A stretch of DNA of 64,000 bases from Pomphorhynchus laevis (GCA_012934845.2 WNNJ02000017.1:55268-119267); one strand, 5' to 3'. Numbered from the stretch's first letter, positions 35,031 to 47,030 are shown. The notes: generated from the sequence alone by a model not told the origin. Numbers and translations: made by a program.

Positions 35031-38000
35031 ATTAAGATTAGCTGAGATTGACAAACTAAGCAGTTCATGATAATCCGCACACCTGTCTAAATTCCTATTG
35101 AAGTATTAACATGTAGATAACTTATGTGGAATACTTTTTTACTGCCTGTTTACTGACTGCAATATTTATATTTTTTCAATCCCTACCGAAAGGTTATGTA
35201 GATGAATAAATTTCTCTACATTAATCATTATTTGACAACTATTTTGTCAAAAATGATTAGGATTTTGTAAGTAATGCAAATTTAAGCGTTAAGTGATGAA
35301 AATGCAATTTTTTGAGTGACATATGCTAGCTCGCTATATAAAATATTAAATTATTTAAAATTATTTAAAATTATGTAAACTTATCATTTTTCGTGGTGTA
35401 TAGATTATTGTTTGTTTATTTTTCAGTAACAAAGACTTTAAGGTCTTCGAAGATTAAAAAATTAAAGGTTTAAGGAATTAATAACGACGTTCCTTTTGAC
35501 AAAAGAGCATTACTGCGATAGCAAGATATAAAAGAACTTTGTTTTAAATGTTGAGTTTCAATTAGTAGGTTTTAATTTAGGGTTTTGATTGATATATAAA
35601 TTCTTTAAAAAGGAATATGTAATTTAAAAAAATTAGAGAAATTATACCTACAATTGAAAAGGACTGATGAGTACAGTAGAAATAATAAATAAAGTCTAAA
35701 ATTAATAAATTATTTATAATTATTGAATTTTTTATTATTTTATTTTTATTTTATATTGCGAACCATACCCGAGACTGAACTCAGTAGTCCTCTTCAATTG
35801 AATGTATAGATTATCTTATTTTTATATAATAACAAATTATATATTTAATTATATATAAATTCTTTAAAAAGAAATATGTAATTTAATAAAGTTAGAGAAA
35901 TTATACATACAATTGAAAAGGACTGATGAGTACATCTGACCCGATAGCAACTATCCATAATATATAATATGTAATATTTTATATATTACTTTTATATAAT
36001 ACTATATCTGTATATATGTAATATATTACTATTTATATCAATATAATGTTAATTATAATATATTATACGTTATCTAATTAATTTATTTAAATAATTTGGA
36101 TATTTATATTTCTTAAATTTTATTTTAGGTTATTATATTTTATTTTATACATACTATTTATTAATATTTAAATAAATATTTAAAATAATTACTAATCAAC
36201 AGGTAGCGAAATATCAAATAATATTGCTTCATTCATCTGCGCCAAAATTCCAAATTAGCTGCTAGCGAAATATTAAACATAATTATTTATAAATATTTAA
36301 TTATTTTAATTTAATTCATAAAAGTTAACTTTTTCTTGTGCAATTATATTTAATTGACTTAACTTATTTAATTAGGTAAACTTATTGATAAACAGCAAAA
36401 GTATAATTACAAGCAGACTTGGAATTGAGATATAAAAAATATTACACAGTAATGTAGTTTATTACCCACAAATTCTTTTAAAGTTGCAATCCAACTATTT
36501 AAAAGGATATGTGCTACACCTTGTCCAAATAAAAACTCGGTTTATTTTTCAGGATAAAGATTTGTTTTTTTTTTCAGCAATGCTTTCACAATCAGAAGGT
36601 ATTAAAAGCTCTAATATAATTAATCATTGTTGAAGTTGCATACATCGACTGTAGTCGAAAGAAACTGGTAATCAGTTGCGATTATTGTGTTACGCAGTCT
36701 AAAAATTTAAGAATTTGCAACTGATTTAAATAGAAAAACCTAGTCACAATGAAATATGAAAGTATACATCTACACAAGATAGTTTTTACATTGTACTTCT
36801 AAGCAATATCATCCATAAAAAGATATTAGTCTAACCTTTTAAATCAAAATCATTAGTGAAAATTCTAAAAAATTATAAAAATATTACCTAATAATATTAT
36901 ATTATCTCGACTAATAATATTATATTATTAATCGAGATATCGTGAGAAATAAAAATGCTCAATGTTTTTTACAATTAAATATCGGCAAAAATAAATTCTG
37001 AGGAATAATTTATCTTATTAATTTCAATTACTTTCAAAGCTTACTTTGGATCTAGATCAGTTGAATAAAGTAAAGAAATTTATAAATTACATTTTAAAAT
37101 TATCTTTATAAATTTTTTGTTTTCTCCTTTCTTGACTATTTTAACTGTAAAGTATTTAAATTAAATTATTCTGTTTGATAAATTATGATCAGCTAAAAAA
37201 GAAAGGTTCAATTAAATAATTAGTGAAGTAATCCTTAACTTAAAACTTAATAATTATCTATTAATTATTAATAAATAATTAGTGTTGAGAGATTTTAAAA
37301 TTGTTATAATTATTCAACAATAATATTTATTTTTAATAAATATTAATTTAATAAATATTAATTTAATTACGAAATATTTTAGTTAACAACTATTAACTGA
37401 TTAGTAACTTATTAGTTCTCTGGAAATAAGGTTCTTAATATAATTGCATTTTCTAAATATTAAGAAATGTTTACATCAAAAACGGACAAAATATTACAGC
37501 TTTGTTTTAAATATTTAGAATAATTAATTACAAATAATATTTATAATCAGATATTTATATTTTAACTTGATATCAAGCATTATAAAGGAAACTAATAGCG
37601 TTTTAACGTTTATATTTCTTTGTAATAAGTCTTTAACGAAATATTAACGCATATAAAAGCATTAATCATACAGAATTACACATTTTAATTGTCCGAAATG
37701 AAAAATAACCTTTTTGTTTGTCTTTTGTATTCACCTGTTCGGATAAAAATGCCATTTTTATTTGACAGTTCATTTCAAAATATTATATAAAAACAGTGTT
37801 ATCATTTTACTGAAACCAATCAGAATTATATTCATTATCCTTATTCAAGCAAAGCAATGCATGTTTGAAATTTTAAATTAATACAATCTTACATGGCACA
37901 GATAATTTTTTCAACTCTAAATTTTTGGAGCCTGTATGTGACAAATTAAGGTTTTAGTTTATTTCTTATTAATGAACGCTTGCTGCTTGTTTAGTTGTTT

Positions 38001-38095
38001 TCTTACTGTTGTTTTCGGTTTAGTATTTTCTTAGAAAAATTGGTGTTTGTTGAATGTTTTGAACTTTATTTTCTGACGATAATAGTAGTTGCTGC
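35030..38095. other. AT-rich sequence with local repeats
   Basis: No gene was seen. A segment of about 85 bp ending GAAAAGGACTGATGAGTACA occurs at about 35591-35677 and again at about 35844-35934. An inverted partial copy (TAGTCCTCTTCAATTGAATG) lies between them near 35786. Another short duplication (CTAATAATATTATATTAT, CGAGAT) lies near 36888-36945. The rest is low-complexity A/T. Confidence 0.45.
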
Positions 38096-38097
38096 TG

Positions 38098-38720
38098 AAG
38101 AAAATTCGAACTGCGGCACTACAATTTTGTGTGGTAAAATGTTGGTAATAAATAACTTCCAGGGGGCTCAGATCATTATGGACTTCAAACTGTAAGGCTT
38201 GAAGAATAAGTAGAAGATTGAAGTAAAGTCCTAATACGAGCAATAAGTCCCTTGAGTTTGGTTTTTCTAACTTGTTATGCTTATTCAAATTACGCACTAC
38301 AATTTTGTGTGGTAAAATGTTGATCATAAATAACTTCCAGGAGGCACAGATCCTTATGGACTTTAAAATGTAGGCTTGAAGAATAAGTAGAAGATTGAAG
38401 TAAAGTCCTAATACGAACAATACGTTCCTTGATTTCTGTTTTTCTAACTTGTTATGCTTATTCGAACTGCGGCACTACAATTTTGTGTGGTAAAATGTTG
38501 GTAATAAATAATTGCCAGGAGGCTCAGAACCTTATAAACCTTAAACTGTAAGGCTTGAATAATAAATAGAAGATTGAAATAAAGTCCTAATACGAACAAT
38601 ACGTTCCTTGATTTCTGTTTTTAAACTTATTATGCTTATCTATATAACAAGGAGAAACGAGAGAAATACGTTCCTTGATCTTTGTTTTTCAAACTTGTTA
38701 TGCTTTTCTAGATAGTTAGT
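38098..38720. repeat. Tandem repeat, about 178-bp unit, three copies plus a partial
   Basis: The marker GCACTACAATTTTGTGTGGT occurs at 38115, 38294 and 38472. Each unit continues through AATAACTTCCAGG, a GGACTTTAAA segment, AATAAGTAGAAGATTGAA and CTAATACGA, ending TTCTAACTTGTTATGCTTAT. A shortened fourth part repeats the CGTTCCTTGAT to TGTTATGCTT end twice. Units differ by a few substitutions and small indels. Open frames over it (38031-38420) are repeat artefacts. Confidence 0.85.
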
Positions 38721-39493
38721 GGTTGTGTTGTTAACAAAATCTTTATTTATTTAATAGATAACAAAATAATGAGTTCAGCTTATTGAGACTGAACCATTTA
38801 CAAATTTTTTAACTTTACTTGATTTGTAAAAAAAGACAATGTAAATTAGCTCACGAAATACTTCATTAGCTAAATATATGTGCAATAACCAACAAACTGG
38901 CTAGCAACCACCACTAGCTAGCAAGCATTGTTTCGAAAAATGCAGCATACCTCGGTTTTTGTACTAATGGAGGCAAGGTAATACAAAAGCAAAACACTCG
39001 CTAAAATTGCTATATTTTCTAGTGCTAAAAGAAAGAATCCGGGTCACGTTAGTATCAAATCAATTGTTAGAACACCATAACAACATATTCGGACGAAGAA
39101 AAACAATTTGTGAATGCAGTTTTAGTTTATGTAATTTATGATATATAAAACCAAATACAACAGATAGCTACTTCGTTTAAAAATACACGCTTATGAAAAA
39201 GTAAATTTTTGAAAATGAAATATAAATGATTTTGCAAAGTTAAAAAATATGAAAACTCTTAAAATCTGTGAAACAAATGTACTCTCAGAGTTTGTGAAAA
39301 AAAAATGTTTATTTTAATGAACATTTCGTAAAACGGGCCCAAAACAATATATTTAATACCAAATAACTTAATATCTCAAATGAGTAAATGAAATATATTA
39401 CTTAATTTTATAACGTATTCAGGGGATGTCTTGATGTAAGCTAATAAATAGTCAATCGATACAAACGGTGGTAAAGGTGTTGAAGCTTCTGAA

Positions 39494-41394
39494 ATTTTAT
39501 GATGCACAAATTGTGATCGTCATAATTGAGTGAACTGAAAAGTATATTAATCAATGTTTCGTGAACTATTGAACATACTATTGAACCATTTTCGTGAACT
39601 ATTGAACTAAACATTGATAAATGTTTCGGGAATTATTAAGTGGACTATTGAACTATTGAATTATTTTCGTGAACTATTGAACTAAACATTGATCAATGTT
39701 TCCTGAATTTATGATGCACAAATTGTGATCGTCATATTTGAGTGAACTGAAAAGTATATTGATCAATGTTTCGTGAACTATTGAACGGACTATTGAACTA
39801 TTTTCGTGAACTATTGAACTAAACATTGATAAATGTTTCGGGAATTATTAAGTGGACTATTCAACTATTGAACTATTTTCGTGAACTATTGAACTAAACA
39901 TTGATCAATGTTTTCTGAATTTATGATGCACAAATTGTGATCGTCATATTTGAGTGAACTGAAAAGTATATTAATCAATGTTTCGTGAACTATTGAACGG
40001 ACTATTGCACTATTTACGTGAACTATTGAACTAAACATTGATCAATGTTTCGGGAATTATTAAGTGGACTATTGCACTATTTTCGTGAACTATTGAACTA
40101 AACATTGATCAATGTTTCCTGAATTTATGATGCACAAATTGTGATCGTCATATTTGAGTGAACTGAAAAGTATATTGATCAATGTTTCGTGAACTATTGA
40201 ACGGACTATTGAACTATTTTCGTGAACTATTGAACTAAACATTGATAAATGTTTCGGGAATTATTAAGTGGACTATTCAACTATTGAACTATTTTCGTGA
40301 ACTATTGAACTAAACATTGATCAATGTTTCCTGAATTTATGATGCACAAATTGTGATCGTCATATTTGAGTGAACTGAAAAGTATATTAATCAATGTTTC
40401 GTGAACTATTGAACGGACTATTGAACTATTTTCGTGAACTATTGAACTAAACATTGATCAATGTTTCGGGAATTATTAAGTGGACTATTGCACTATTTTC
40501 GTGAACTATTGAACTAAACATTGATCAATGTTTCCTGAATTTATGATGCACAAATTGTGATCGTCATATTTGAGTGAACTGAAAAGTATATTAATCAATG
40601 TTTCGTGAACTATTGAACGGACTATTGAACTATTTTCGTGAACTATTGAACTAAACATTGATCAATGTTTCGGGAATTATTAAGTGGACTATTAAACTAG
40701 TGAACCATTTTCGTGAACTATTGAAATAAACATTGATCAATGTTTCCTGAATTTATGATGCACAAATTGTGATCGTCATATTTGAGTGAACTGAAAAGTA
40801 TATTGATCAATGTTTCGGGAATTATTAAGTGGACTATTGAACTATTTTCGTGAACTATTGAACTAAACATTGATCAATGTTTCCTGAATTTATGATGCAC
40901 AAATTGTGATCGTCATATTTGAGTGAACTGAAAAGTATATTGATCAATGTTTCGTGAACTATTGAACGGACTATTGAACTATTTTCGTGAACTATTGAAC
41001 TAAACATTGATCAATGTTTCGGGAATTATTAAGTGGACTATTGAACTATTGAACTATTTTCGTGAACTATTGAACTAAACATTGATCAATGTTTCCTGAA
41101 TTTATGATGCACAAATTGTGATCGTCATATTTGAGTGAACTGAAAAGTATATTGATCAATGTTTCGTGAACTATTGAACATACTATTGAACTATTTTCGT
41201 GAACTATTGAACTAAACATTGATAAATGTTTCGGGAATTATTAAGTGGACTATTGAACTATTGAACCATTTTCGTGAACTATTGAACTAAACATTGATCA
41301 ATGTTTCCTGAATTTATGATGCACAAATTGTGATCGTCATATTTGAGTGAACTGAAAAGTATATTGATCAATGTTTCGTGAACTATTGAATGGG
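39494..41394. repeat. Tandem array with a 212-bp unit and an 18-bp palindrome
   Basis: The marker GATGCACAAATTGTGATCGT starts at 39501, 39713, 39925, 40129, 40341, 40545, 40757, 40894, 41106 and 41318. Spacing is 212 bases, with 204-base variants twice and one shortened unit of 137. Each unit contains subrepeats of GTGAACTATTGAAC and two copies of AAACATTGATCAATGTTT or its one-base variant. That 18-mer is a perfect palindrome. Some units have an 8-base ATTGAACT addition, which accounts for 204 versus 212. The array ends near 41394 in unique sequence. Confidence 0.9.
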
Positions 41395-41399
41395 CGTTT

Positions 41400-42560
41400 A
41401 CAATTTAAAATTCGTATTACCAAGGAAATAACAAGTTATTCAATATACTCATGAAAATTACGATAACGTACGATTAAGCAGTGAAATGCTTGAAGAATAA
41501 TTTTAACTGTTGAATAAGCTTTCACCTCGACGAGATCTAGAACACACACGTATTATAATGTGATTAATATATATAATGTAACTTGGCGTAACATATGTAA
41601 CTTAGCAGCAAACAAATTATAATCGGGTTAGATCATGAGCTAGGCAAAACGGAAATTATATATTTAGTTGATCAGATATTTCAGAAACTCTAGATAATCC
41701 AATTTAAGTATATCTGTATAACATTTATAACAAGGTATTAAGAATAACACCTCAGACATAGAGCACACAAGATAAATGATCAGTTACATATGAATTTGAA
41801 TAGGCATATGAGTATTTAAATTTTTTTTCTAATTGATTTTTATAAACCGCGGTCCTAGAGCATAGAATCGCACTGTCAATGAATAATAATACAGGCAGTT
41901 TGCGGTAAATTCTTAAACGTGCGAGTATTACAGATCAAAAACAAAATGCTTCTCATTATGCAGATGAAAGTGAGGGCGAATTTAAAGAATTTTATATCCT
42001 CTTCATATCTAAGAGTTTAAAACGTGTCAATGAATGCATGGTGTGAGTTAGCAGACATGTTTACATTTTACACGTGAACAGTCTTAACACAACAAAAATC
42101 GTTATATGTAAAAAATTATTCACGTATAGATATTGAAAATGCCAATTCAATATATCTATTCAAAATTCAAGTATTGATCATTTTTCATTCAAAATCATTG
42201 ATGTATTAATCATTCACAATCTGTATATTTTTAATTCGTTCAAACAATAACGATGGACAATTGCCAAATGATAAACTATTTCTTAATTATTGGTGATATT
42301 ATGACTTAATCCAGTAAAGTCACAATATCTTCAAAATGAAAAATAGTTTCAAATAGTAAAATAGTTAAAATAATGGTTCAAATAGTCATAATAATTATTT
42401 ACTTTTATCTGATTTAAAAAATATAATTTAAATATTATAAATAAATTGAATATTAAAATATAATTAAAATTAATAAAAAAATATAAATTAATATAAATTA
42501 TTTTTTAATTAATTAATTAAAAAATAAATATAAAACAACTTGTTAGTTTTTTATCATTTC
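41400..42560. other. Intergenic sequence with nothing recognised
   Basis: The stretch is AT-rich, with unique-looking sequence at about 41450-42300 and low-complexity A/T at 42400-42535. No exon or element was supported. Confidence 0.35.
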
Positions 42561-43052
42561 CAAATTGAAAATAATTTCCTGTATCTTTTCTTTCATCGCT
42601 TCTTTTCTCTAAAATCGATTACTGCCATATCCTTTTCGCCAATTCTCCAAAATCCATTATCCTACCCCTCACGCATTATCAACCCCACCGTTCAAGTGCT
42701 CGTTCGTCTCTGTCGCTTCGACCACACATCCACATATCTTGCCCAATTCTCCTGGCCCACCATCCACATCCGCATTAAACTCCGCCTTCTACTCGTAAAT
42801 TTTCGTCTCATCGCTGTCGACTCCCCATCATTCACCAACCTTCCTTTCTTAGAAGACACTCGCCCAACCTCGCTATCACTACGTTCCCGTAATTCCCTCT
42901 TACTCTACGTCCCAATTATTCTATCAACTACAGTCTCCGATCATTCCTCGTCGCCGCTACACCCGCCTGGAATCAACTCCCTCTCGACGTCCGTCGCGCA
43001 CCCTCCTTTATCACATTCAAAAACCTCTTCCGTTCACACCTTCTCGACACAT

Positions 43053-44386
43053 CTTCTTCTTCTTAGCGTTTATCCCGTATGACGGGGTCCGCTTGCCACG
43101 ATCGTTGACGCCAAAATGCCTTCTTTGCTGCGTCTTTGGGCGTGAGTCCGACCATTTTTATGTCCTTAAGAAGGGTATCCATCCATCTTTTCTGTGGTCT
43201 TCCTATTGGTCTCTTTCCGTCGACCTCGATTTGAAATGGTGCCTGCGCTAATGTGTTCACGTCTGCCCTCATTACATGTCCATACCATCGCAGCCTTGAT
43301 TCTCTCAGTTTGTCTGCTATGGGTGCTACGCCAAATCGCTTGCGGATGTCTTCGTTACGGACATGATCTAGGCGAGTCTTTCCTGCGATCCACCTTAGCA
43401 TTTTGGTTTCCATGCATCCAAGCTTACGTTCTGCTTCTGCTGTCATTGCCCAGCACTCAGCACCGTACATTGCTACAGGCCGTATTACGCTTCTGTAGAA
43501 CTTCGATTTGAGTTTGTCTGGCATGCGTTTGTCGCACAAAACTCCAGTGGCTGCTCTCCATTTTGTCCAGCTTGCGTTGATGCGAGTGGTGACGTCTTTT
43601 GCCACTCCTCCTGTGCTGGAGATGACTGATCCCAGATATTTGAACGCAGTTGTCTTTGGCAGAAGCACGCCATTAACTGATATGCTTACATCTTCGTTCT
43701 GGTTCGTCGTCATGTACTCTGTTTTGGCTGTGTTCAGTTTCAACCCAAACTGTGCCAGGCGATCGTGCCATTGCTGAACTTGTTGCTCGAGGTCATGTTT
43801 GTCTTTAGATACCAGCATAACATCGTCGGCATACAGGATGGTCCATGGTGCTTGTCTTAGAAGGTCTTTCGTAATCACGTCCATAACTATGATGAATAGT
43901 AATGGGGAGAGTGCAGATCCTTGGTGCACACCGACTGAGATTGGAAATTCTCTGGATTTTCCCGCTGCTGTTAGCACATTGCTCGTCGTTCCTTTGTACA
44001 ACATCTTCACCCATTCGATCAATTCCTCCGGTACTTTTCTGCGTCTCAAAGCGTACCATATAAGCTTATGAGGTACTCTGTCGAACGCTTTCTCAAGGTC
44101 CAGAAAAGCTACATGGAGGGGCTGCTTCTTCTCTCTGTGCTTTTCAAGGAGTAGTCTGGCTGAGTGTATTGCATCGATGGCTCCACAGTTGCGCACAAAG
44201 CCTGCCTGGTTGACACTTAGTTTGACGGAGTCACGGATTCTCTTGTCGAGCACTCTCTCGAAGATTTTCATGGTGTGACTGAGAAGACGAATTGGGCGAT
44301 AGTTTTCACAATCTGCTGGCTTCCTTTCTGCTTCCAGATTGGGATAGTTATGCTTCGACTCCAGTCTTCTGGCACCTCTTTTGCGT
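43053..44386 (-). mobile_element. RTE-clade LINE, 5'-truncated, inserted in LINE family B
   Basis: It is flanked by a 16-base target-site duplication, CACCTTCTCGACACAT, at 43037-43052 and 44387-44402. Its 3' end is a short AAG repeat (minus strand, 43053-43066), a simple-repeat tail of the RTE type. It contains the C-terminal half of the RTE ORF2. With a clear duplication and a 402-codon open frame, it is the youngest insertion in the window. The 5' end is truncated inside the region before the palm, and one base is missing near 44330, where the frame shifts just before the PADCENYRPIRLL block. Confidence 0.92.
43063..44271 (-). CDS. RTE-clade reverse transcriptase, C-terminal 402 residues
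   Basis: The open frame starts MKIFERVLDKRIRDSV and ends with a stop at 43063-43065. Palm blocks lie in order: NQAGFVRNCGAIDAI, HVAFLDLEKAFDRVPH (residues about 52-68), GVHQGSALSPLLFII (about 113-127), LYADDVMLV (YADD, about 145-153), then LNTAKTEYM and FKYLGSVIS. The thumb and C-terminal part include MRWIAGKTRLDHV-like and RLRWYGHVMR blocks typical of RTE/BovB. It resembles vertebrate BovB and nematode RTE-1 ORF2 closely. The product would be the polymerase for target-primed reverse transcription, but with no endonuclease domain this copy cannot move alone. The start Met is simply the first in the open frame; upstream sequence is coding in another frame. Confidence 0.92.
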   Translation of the reverse strand: MKIFERVLDKRIRDSVKLSVNQAGFVRNCGAIDAIHSARLLLEKHREKKQPLHVAFLDLEKAFDRVPHKLIWYALRRRKVPEELIEWVKMLYKGTTSNVLTAAGKSREFPISVGVHQGSALSPLLFIIVMDVITKDLLRQAPWTILYADDVMLVSKDKHDLEQQVQQWHDRLAQFGLKLNTAKTEYMTTNQNEDVSISVNGVLLPKTTAFKYLGSVISSTGGVAKDVTTRINASWTKWRAATGVLCDKRMPDKLKSKFYRSVIRPVAMYGAECWAMTAEAERKLGCMETKMLRWIAGKTRLDHVRNEDIRKRFGVAPIADKLRESRLRWYGHVMRADVNTLAQAPFQIEVDGKRPIGRPQKRWMDTLLKDIKMVGLTPKDAAKKAFWRQRSWQADPVIRDKR

Positions 44387-44591
44387 CACCTTCTCGACAC
44401 ATGATTTAGATTTTTTGTTATTGTGGACATGTAAGCGTGAGCTGGCACGCATTTGCCACGTAAAAATAAATCATTTTTTGATGATATCAGGAATAAATTA
44501 ATTTAATTTGAAATCATAATACATAATTTGTTTTAATAATTTTTTTCGAATTTGGTTTCATAATTAGTATTCGTATGAGGACAGGTTATCC

Positions 44592-45025
44592 TTGCTAGGC
44601 TTATCTTCAATGAGACAAATACTACTATATCTTGATCTCTTGGCAATGTTGGCAGTTGTCAAATCCTTTGAAGGATATTCCACAAATGTTATAAAGTTTA
44701 GAACTACAAATTGTCGTGGACATCGCCTAACCCTCTATAAATTTCCTCCTGATAAAACTCTTAGAAAAATGAGGCACTCTCATTGTGTAATCAATATTTG
44801 GAATGTAATACCTAAGGAAATTGCTTGTGCTTCCAGCTATTCACATTTTAAACTTCAAGTGAGGAAGTGAATTCATGACAGCTCGAACCATCAATCAGTG
44901 TTGAAGCACCCATTCGGCTGATTACATTCTACACTTCATTTTTTATTTTTTATTTTTTAATATCAACAGTGAACAGACTGAACAGCCATTTGCAGCTTTG
45001 TCTTATACGCAATAATAATACTCTC
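44592..45025 (+). pseudogene. LINE family C 3' end, copy 1
   Basis: The 92-codon frame 44592-44870 ends with HSHCVINIWNVIPKEIACASSYSHFKLQVRK-type sequence, the usual WNxxP...SFK-like close of a LINE ORF2. The 3' UTR follows: CATGACAGCTCGAACCATCA, TTTTTATTTTTTATTTTTTA, and a CAATAATAATA end. The part from about 44806 is repeated at 45262-45481. Confidence 0.6.
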
Positions 45026-45261
45026 ATTTAGGTATAATTTTGTCTTTGCATGGCCCAATCAATTATTCGAATGTTACTACGCAGTGGAAATCGTAATGTA
45101 CTTATTTTTTTCACGCAACAATCTTCTAGCTTTATCGAGAGATTAAGCTAAATCCGCGAGCGTAGCGAGTGGAACTTACAGGAAAAATCTGCAACTGACA
45201 GTAAAAATCTGGAATGTAAGTAGTTAGTAATCAAAAATGATTACTAAGTGGTGGTTTGCAC

Positions 45262-45481
45262 TACCTGAGGAAATTGCTCGTGCTTCCAGCTATTCACATT
45301 TTAAACTTCAAGTGAGGAAGTGAATTCATGACAGCTCGAACCATCAATCAGTGTTGAACTACCCATTCAGCTGATTACATTCTACACTTCATTTTTTATT
45401 TTTTATTTTTTAATATCAACAGTGAACAGACTGAATAGCCATTTGCAGCTTTGTCTTGTACTCAATAATAAAGTAGAATTT
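45262..45481 (+). repeat. LINE family C 3' end, copy 2
   Basis: A direct repeat of about 44806-45025 with few differences, starting at CTACCTGAGGAAATTGCTCG and ending TCAATAATAAAG. Only the last coding residues and the 3' UTR are present, so it is a strongly 5'-truncated insertion or a local duplication. About 235 bp of other sequence lie between the two copies. Confidence 0.75.
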
Positions 45482-46315
45482 ATCAATCAACTATAAAGTA
45501 GAGTTTAGTTGCCAGGTTTTCATCATTTCCGAAGATGATGTTGTAGAATAATTGTTAAGAATATATTATATTTTCAGCGTATATTCGACCACTATATTTA
45601 ATAGTAGTCGTATAATTCAACCACTTTATTTTATATTATCGTATAATTTACCACTATATTTTTAGTGGTCAATTATTTGCTCAAGTTCATTTTCAATACG
45701 AATGTCTTCACCGAGCATTGAATGATAACCATACTCCAGAAGACACTTGGTCATAATAAATTTTACATTAAAGCTTTTGTATCATTAATGTTTTTGATTA
45801 AAAATCAACTTTTATTTATAGAAATATTTAAATTATTTATCTTATTATAAATAGTTTTAAAGTAAATTATTTTGTAATGGCATCATTGAGGCAGAAATTG
45901 TGAATTTTAAATTCAAAATATTTGAATTACAAGAATTGGTTTGTAGCTTTTTTAAGTGTTCTGTTATCGTTCCATGGCCATACTAATATTCTAACCGCAT
46001 AGCATGCATGATGTGATGATGTAGCTCACTCTAGTGCCTAGATATTAATTGAGTTCAGCCTATATTTTATAGAGTTAATAATTCTAACCTGCTTTAAGTG
46101 TTACCGAAACATCATGTAGATCAGCATATCAGAAGCGGATCGGTAAATTTCTTACTGATTAAAATTTTTCCCTTAGATTAAGTGGATCAATGTCTCCATC
46201 TGGTAATATTTGTCATGGCATAACGCAGGGTACATTACTTGGTCCGTTTCTTCAAATACGTAAGAGCTCGATGAGCTCTTAAGAAATCTTAAACTAAACA
46301 CTTTGCTTGCAAAAA
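45482..46315. other. Intergenic sequence with nothing recognised
   Basis: The stretch is AT-rich, with short near-repeats of a CCACTATATTTnATAGTGGTC type at 45590-45675. A LINE-like piece (ATGTCTCCATCTGGTAATAT, then GGCATAACGCAGGGTACATT) near 46190-46250 recalls a GVxQGTxLGP reverse transcriptase block but is too short to assign. Confidence 0.35.
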
Positions 46316-46319
46316 AAAG

Positions 46320-47030
46320 GATTTATTTTAGCGTGGCAAATGCGTGCCAGCGCATGCCTACATGACCACAACAAAACAAAACTGTGAATCAGGTGTCGAG
46401 AAGGTGTGAACGGAGGTGTTTGAATGTGATAAAGGAGGGGGCGCGGCGGACGTCGAGAGGGAGTTGATTTCAGGCGAGTGAGGCGGCGACGAGGAAAGAT
46501 CGGAGACAGTAGTTGTTGGAGTAATTAGGAACGTGGAGTAAGAGGTAATGACATGAACGAAGCTATAACGAGGTGGGGCGAGTATCGTCTAAGAAAAGAA
46601 GGTTGATGAACGATGGGGAGCCGACAGCGATGAGACGAAAAGTAACGAGAAGAAGGCGGAGTTTGATGCGGATGTAAATGGTGAGCCAGGAGAGTTGGGC
46701 AAAATATGTGGATGTGTGGTCGAAGCGACGGAGACGAAAGAGCAATCGAACGGCGGTGTTGATTATTCGTTGTAGGGTAGGATGATGGAGTTTGGAGAAT
46801 TTGCGAAAAGGCTAAGGCAGTAATCGATTTCAGGAAAAGAAGCGATGAAAGAAGAGACATACAAGAATGGAGGTCGATAAGGGGGGGGGCGGATATCACG
46901 GAGAATTAAGTTAGATGAGCGGACCTTGTCACGGACGAAGGGTTTAAGGGAAAGGTGATCATCGAAATTGAAGCCTAAGAAAGTGAGATTGTGAACTATG
47001 GGGATGATCGATGAGGCAAAATATACAGTG
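46320..47030 (-). pseudogene. LINE family B 3' end, minus copy 1
   Basis: On the minus strand it ends GGCACGCATTTGCCACGCTA followed by AAATAAATCC at 46320, like the outer element at 42575-44476. The coding part reads AWNQLPLDVRRAPSFITFK-like (AWN region near 46460) and FDHTSTYFAQLSWLTIYIRI near 46690. It extends further 5' than the 42.6 kb copy, to about 47030, and has frame breaks. A G-run sits near 46880. Confidence 0.7.

Larger units (their letters stand above)
42575..44476 (+). mobile_element. LINE family B 3' end (CR1/L2-like), split by an RTE insertion
   Basis: The outer element is at 42575-43052 and resumes at 44387-44476 after the insertion. In the right frame it reads like the thumb and C-terminus of a CR1/L2-like ORF2: an FDHTSTYLAQFSWPTIHIRI part (family pattern LxWLPVxxRI), then AWNQLPLDVRRAPSFITFK and RSHLLDT. 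It ends in the tail GGCACGCATTTGCCACGTAA followed by AAATAAATC. The long open frame 42540-43082 is a different frame of the same DNA. It is truncated upstream of the thumb. Two minus-strand relatives lie at 46320-47030 and 47366-48130. Confidence 0.75.

Noticed and set aside
38031-38420. A 129-codon minus-strand open frame with an internal repeat
   Set aside because: It lies on the 178-bp tandem repeat and its internal repetition follows the DNA repeat.
39494-41394. CRISPR-like array or clustered binding sites of a bacterial type
   Set aside because: The repeat has no unique spacers and its units vary only by loss of whole subunits.
42540-43082. A 180-codon open frame rich in Ser, Pro and His
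   Set aside because: It is an alternative frame of LINE family B DNA and also crosses into the RTE insertion; the coding frame of that element is different.
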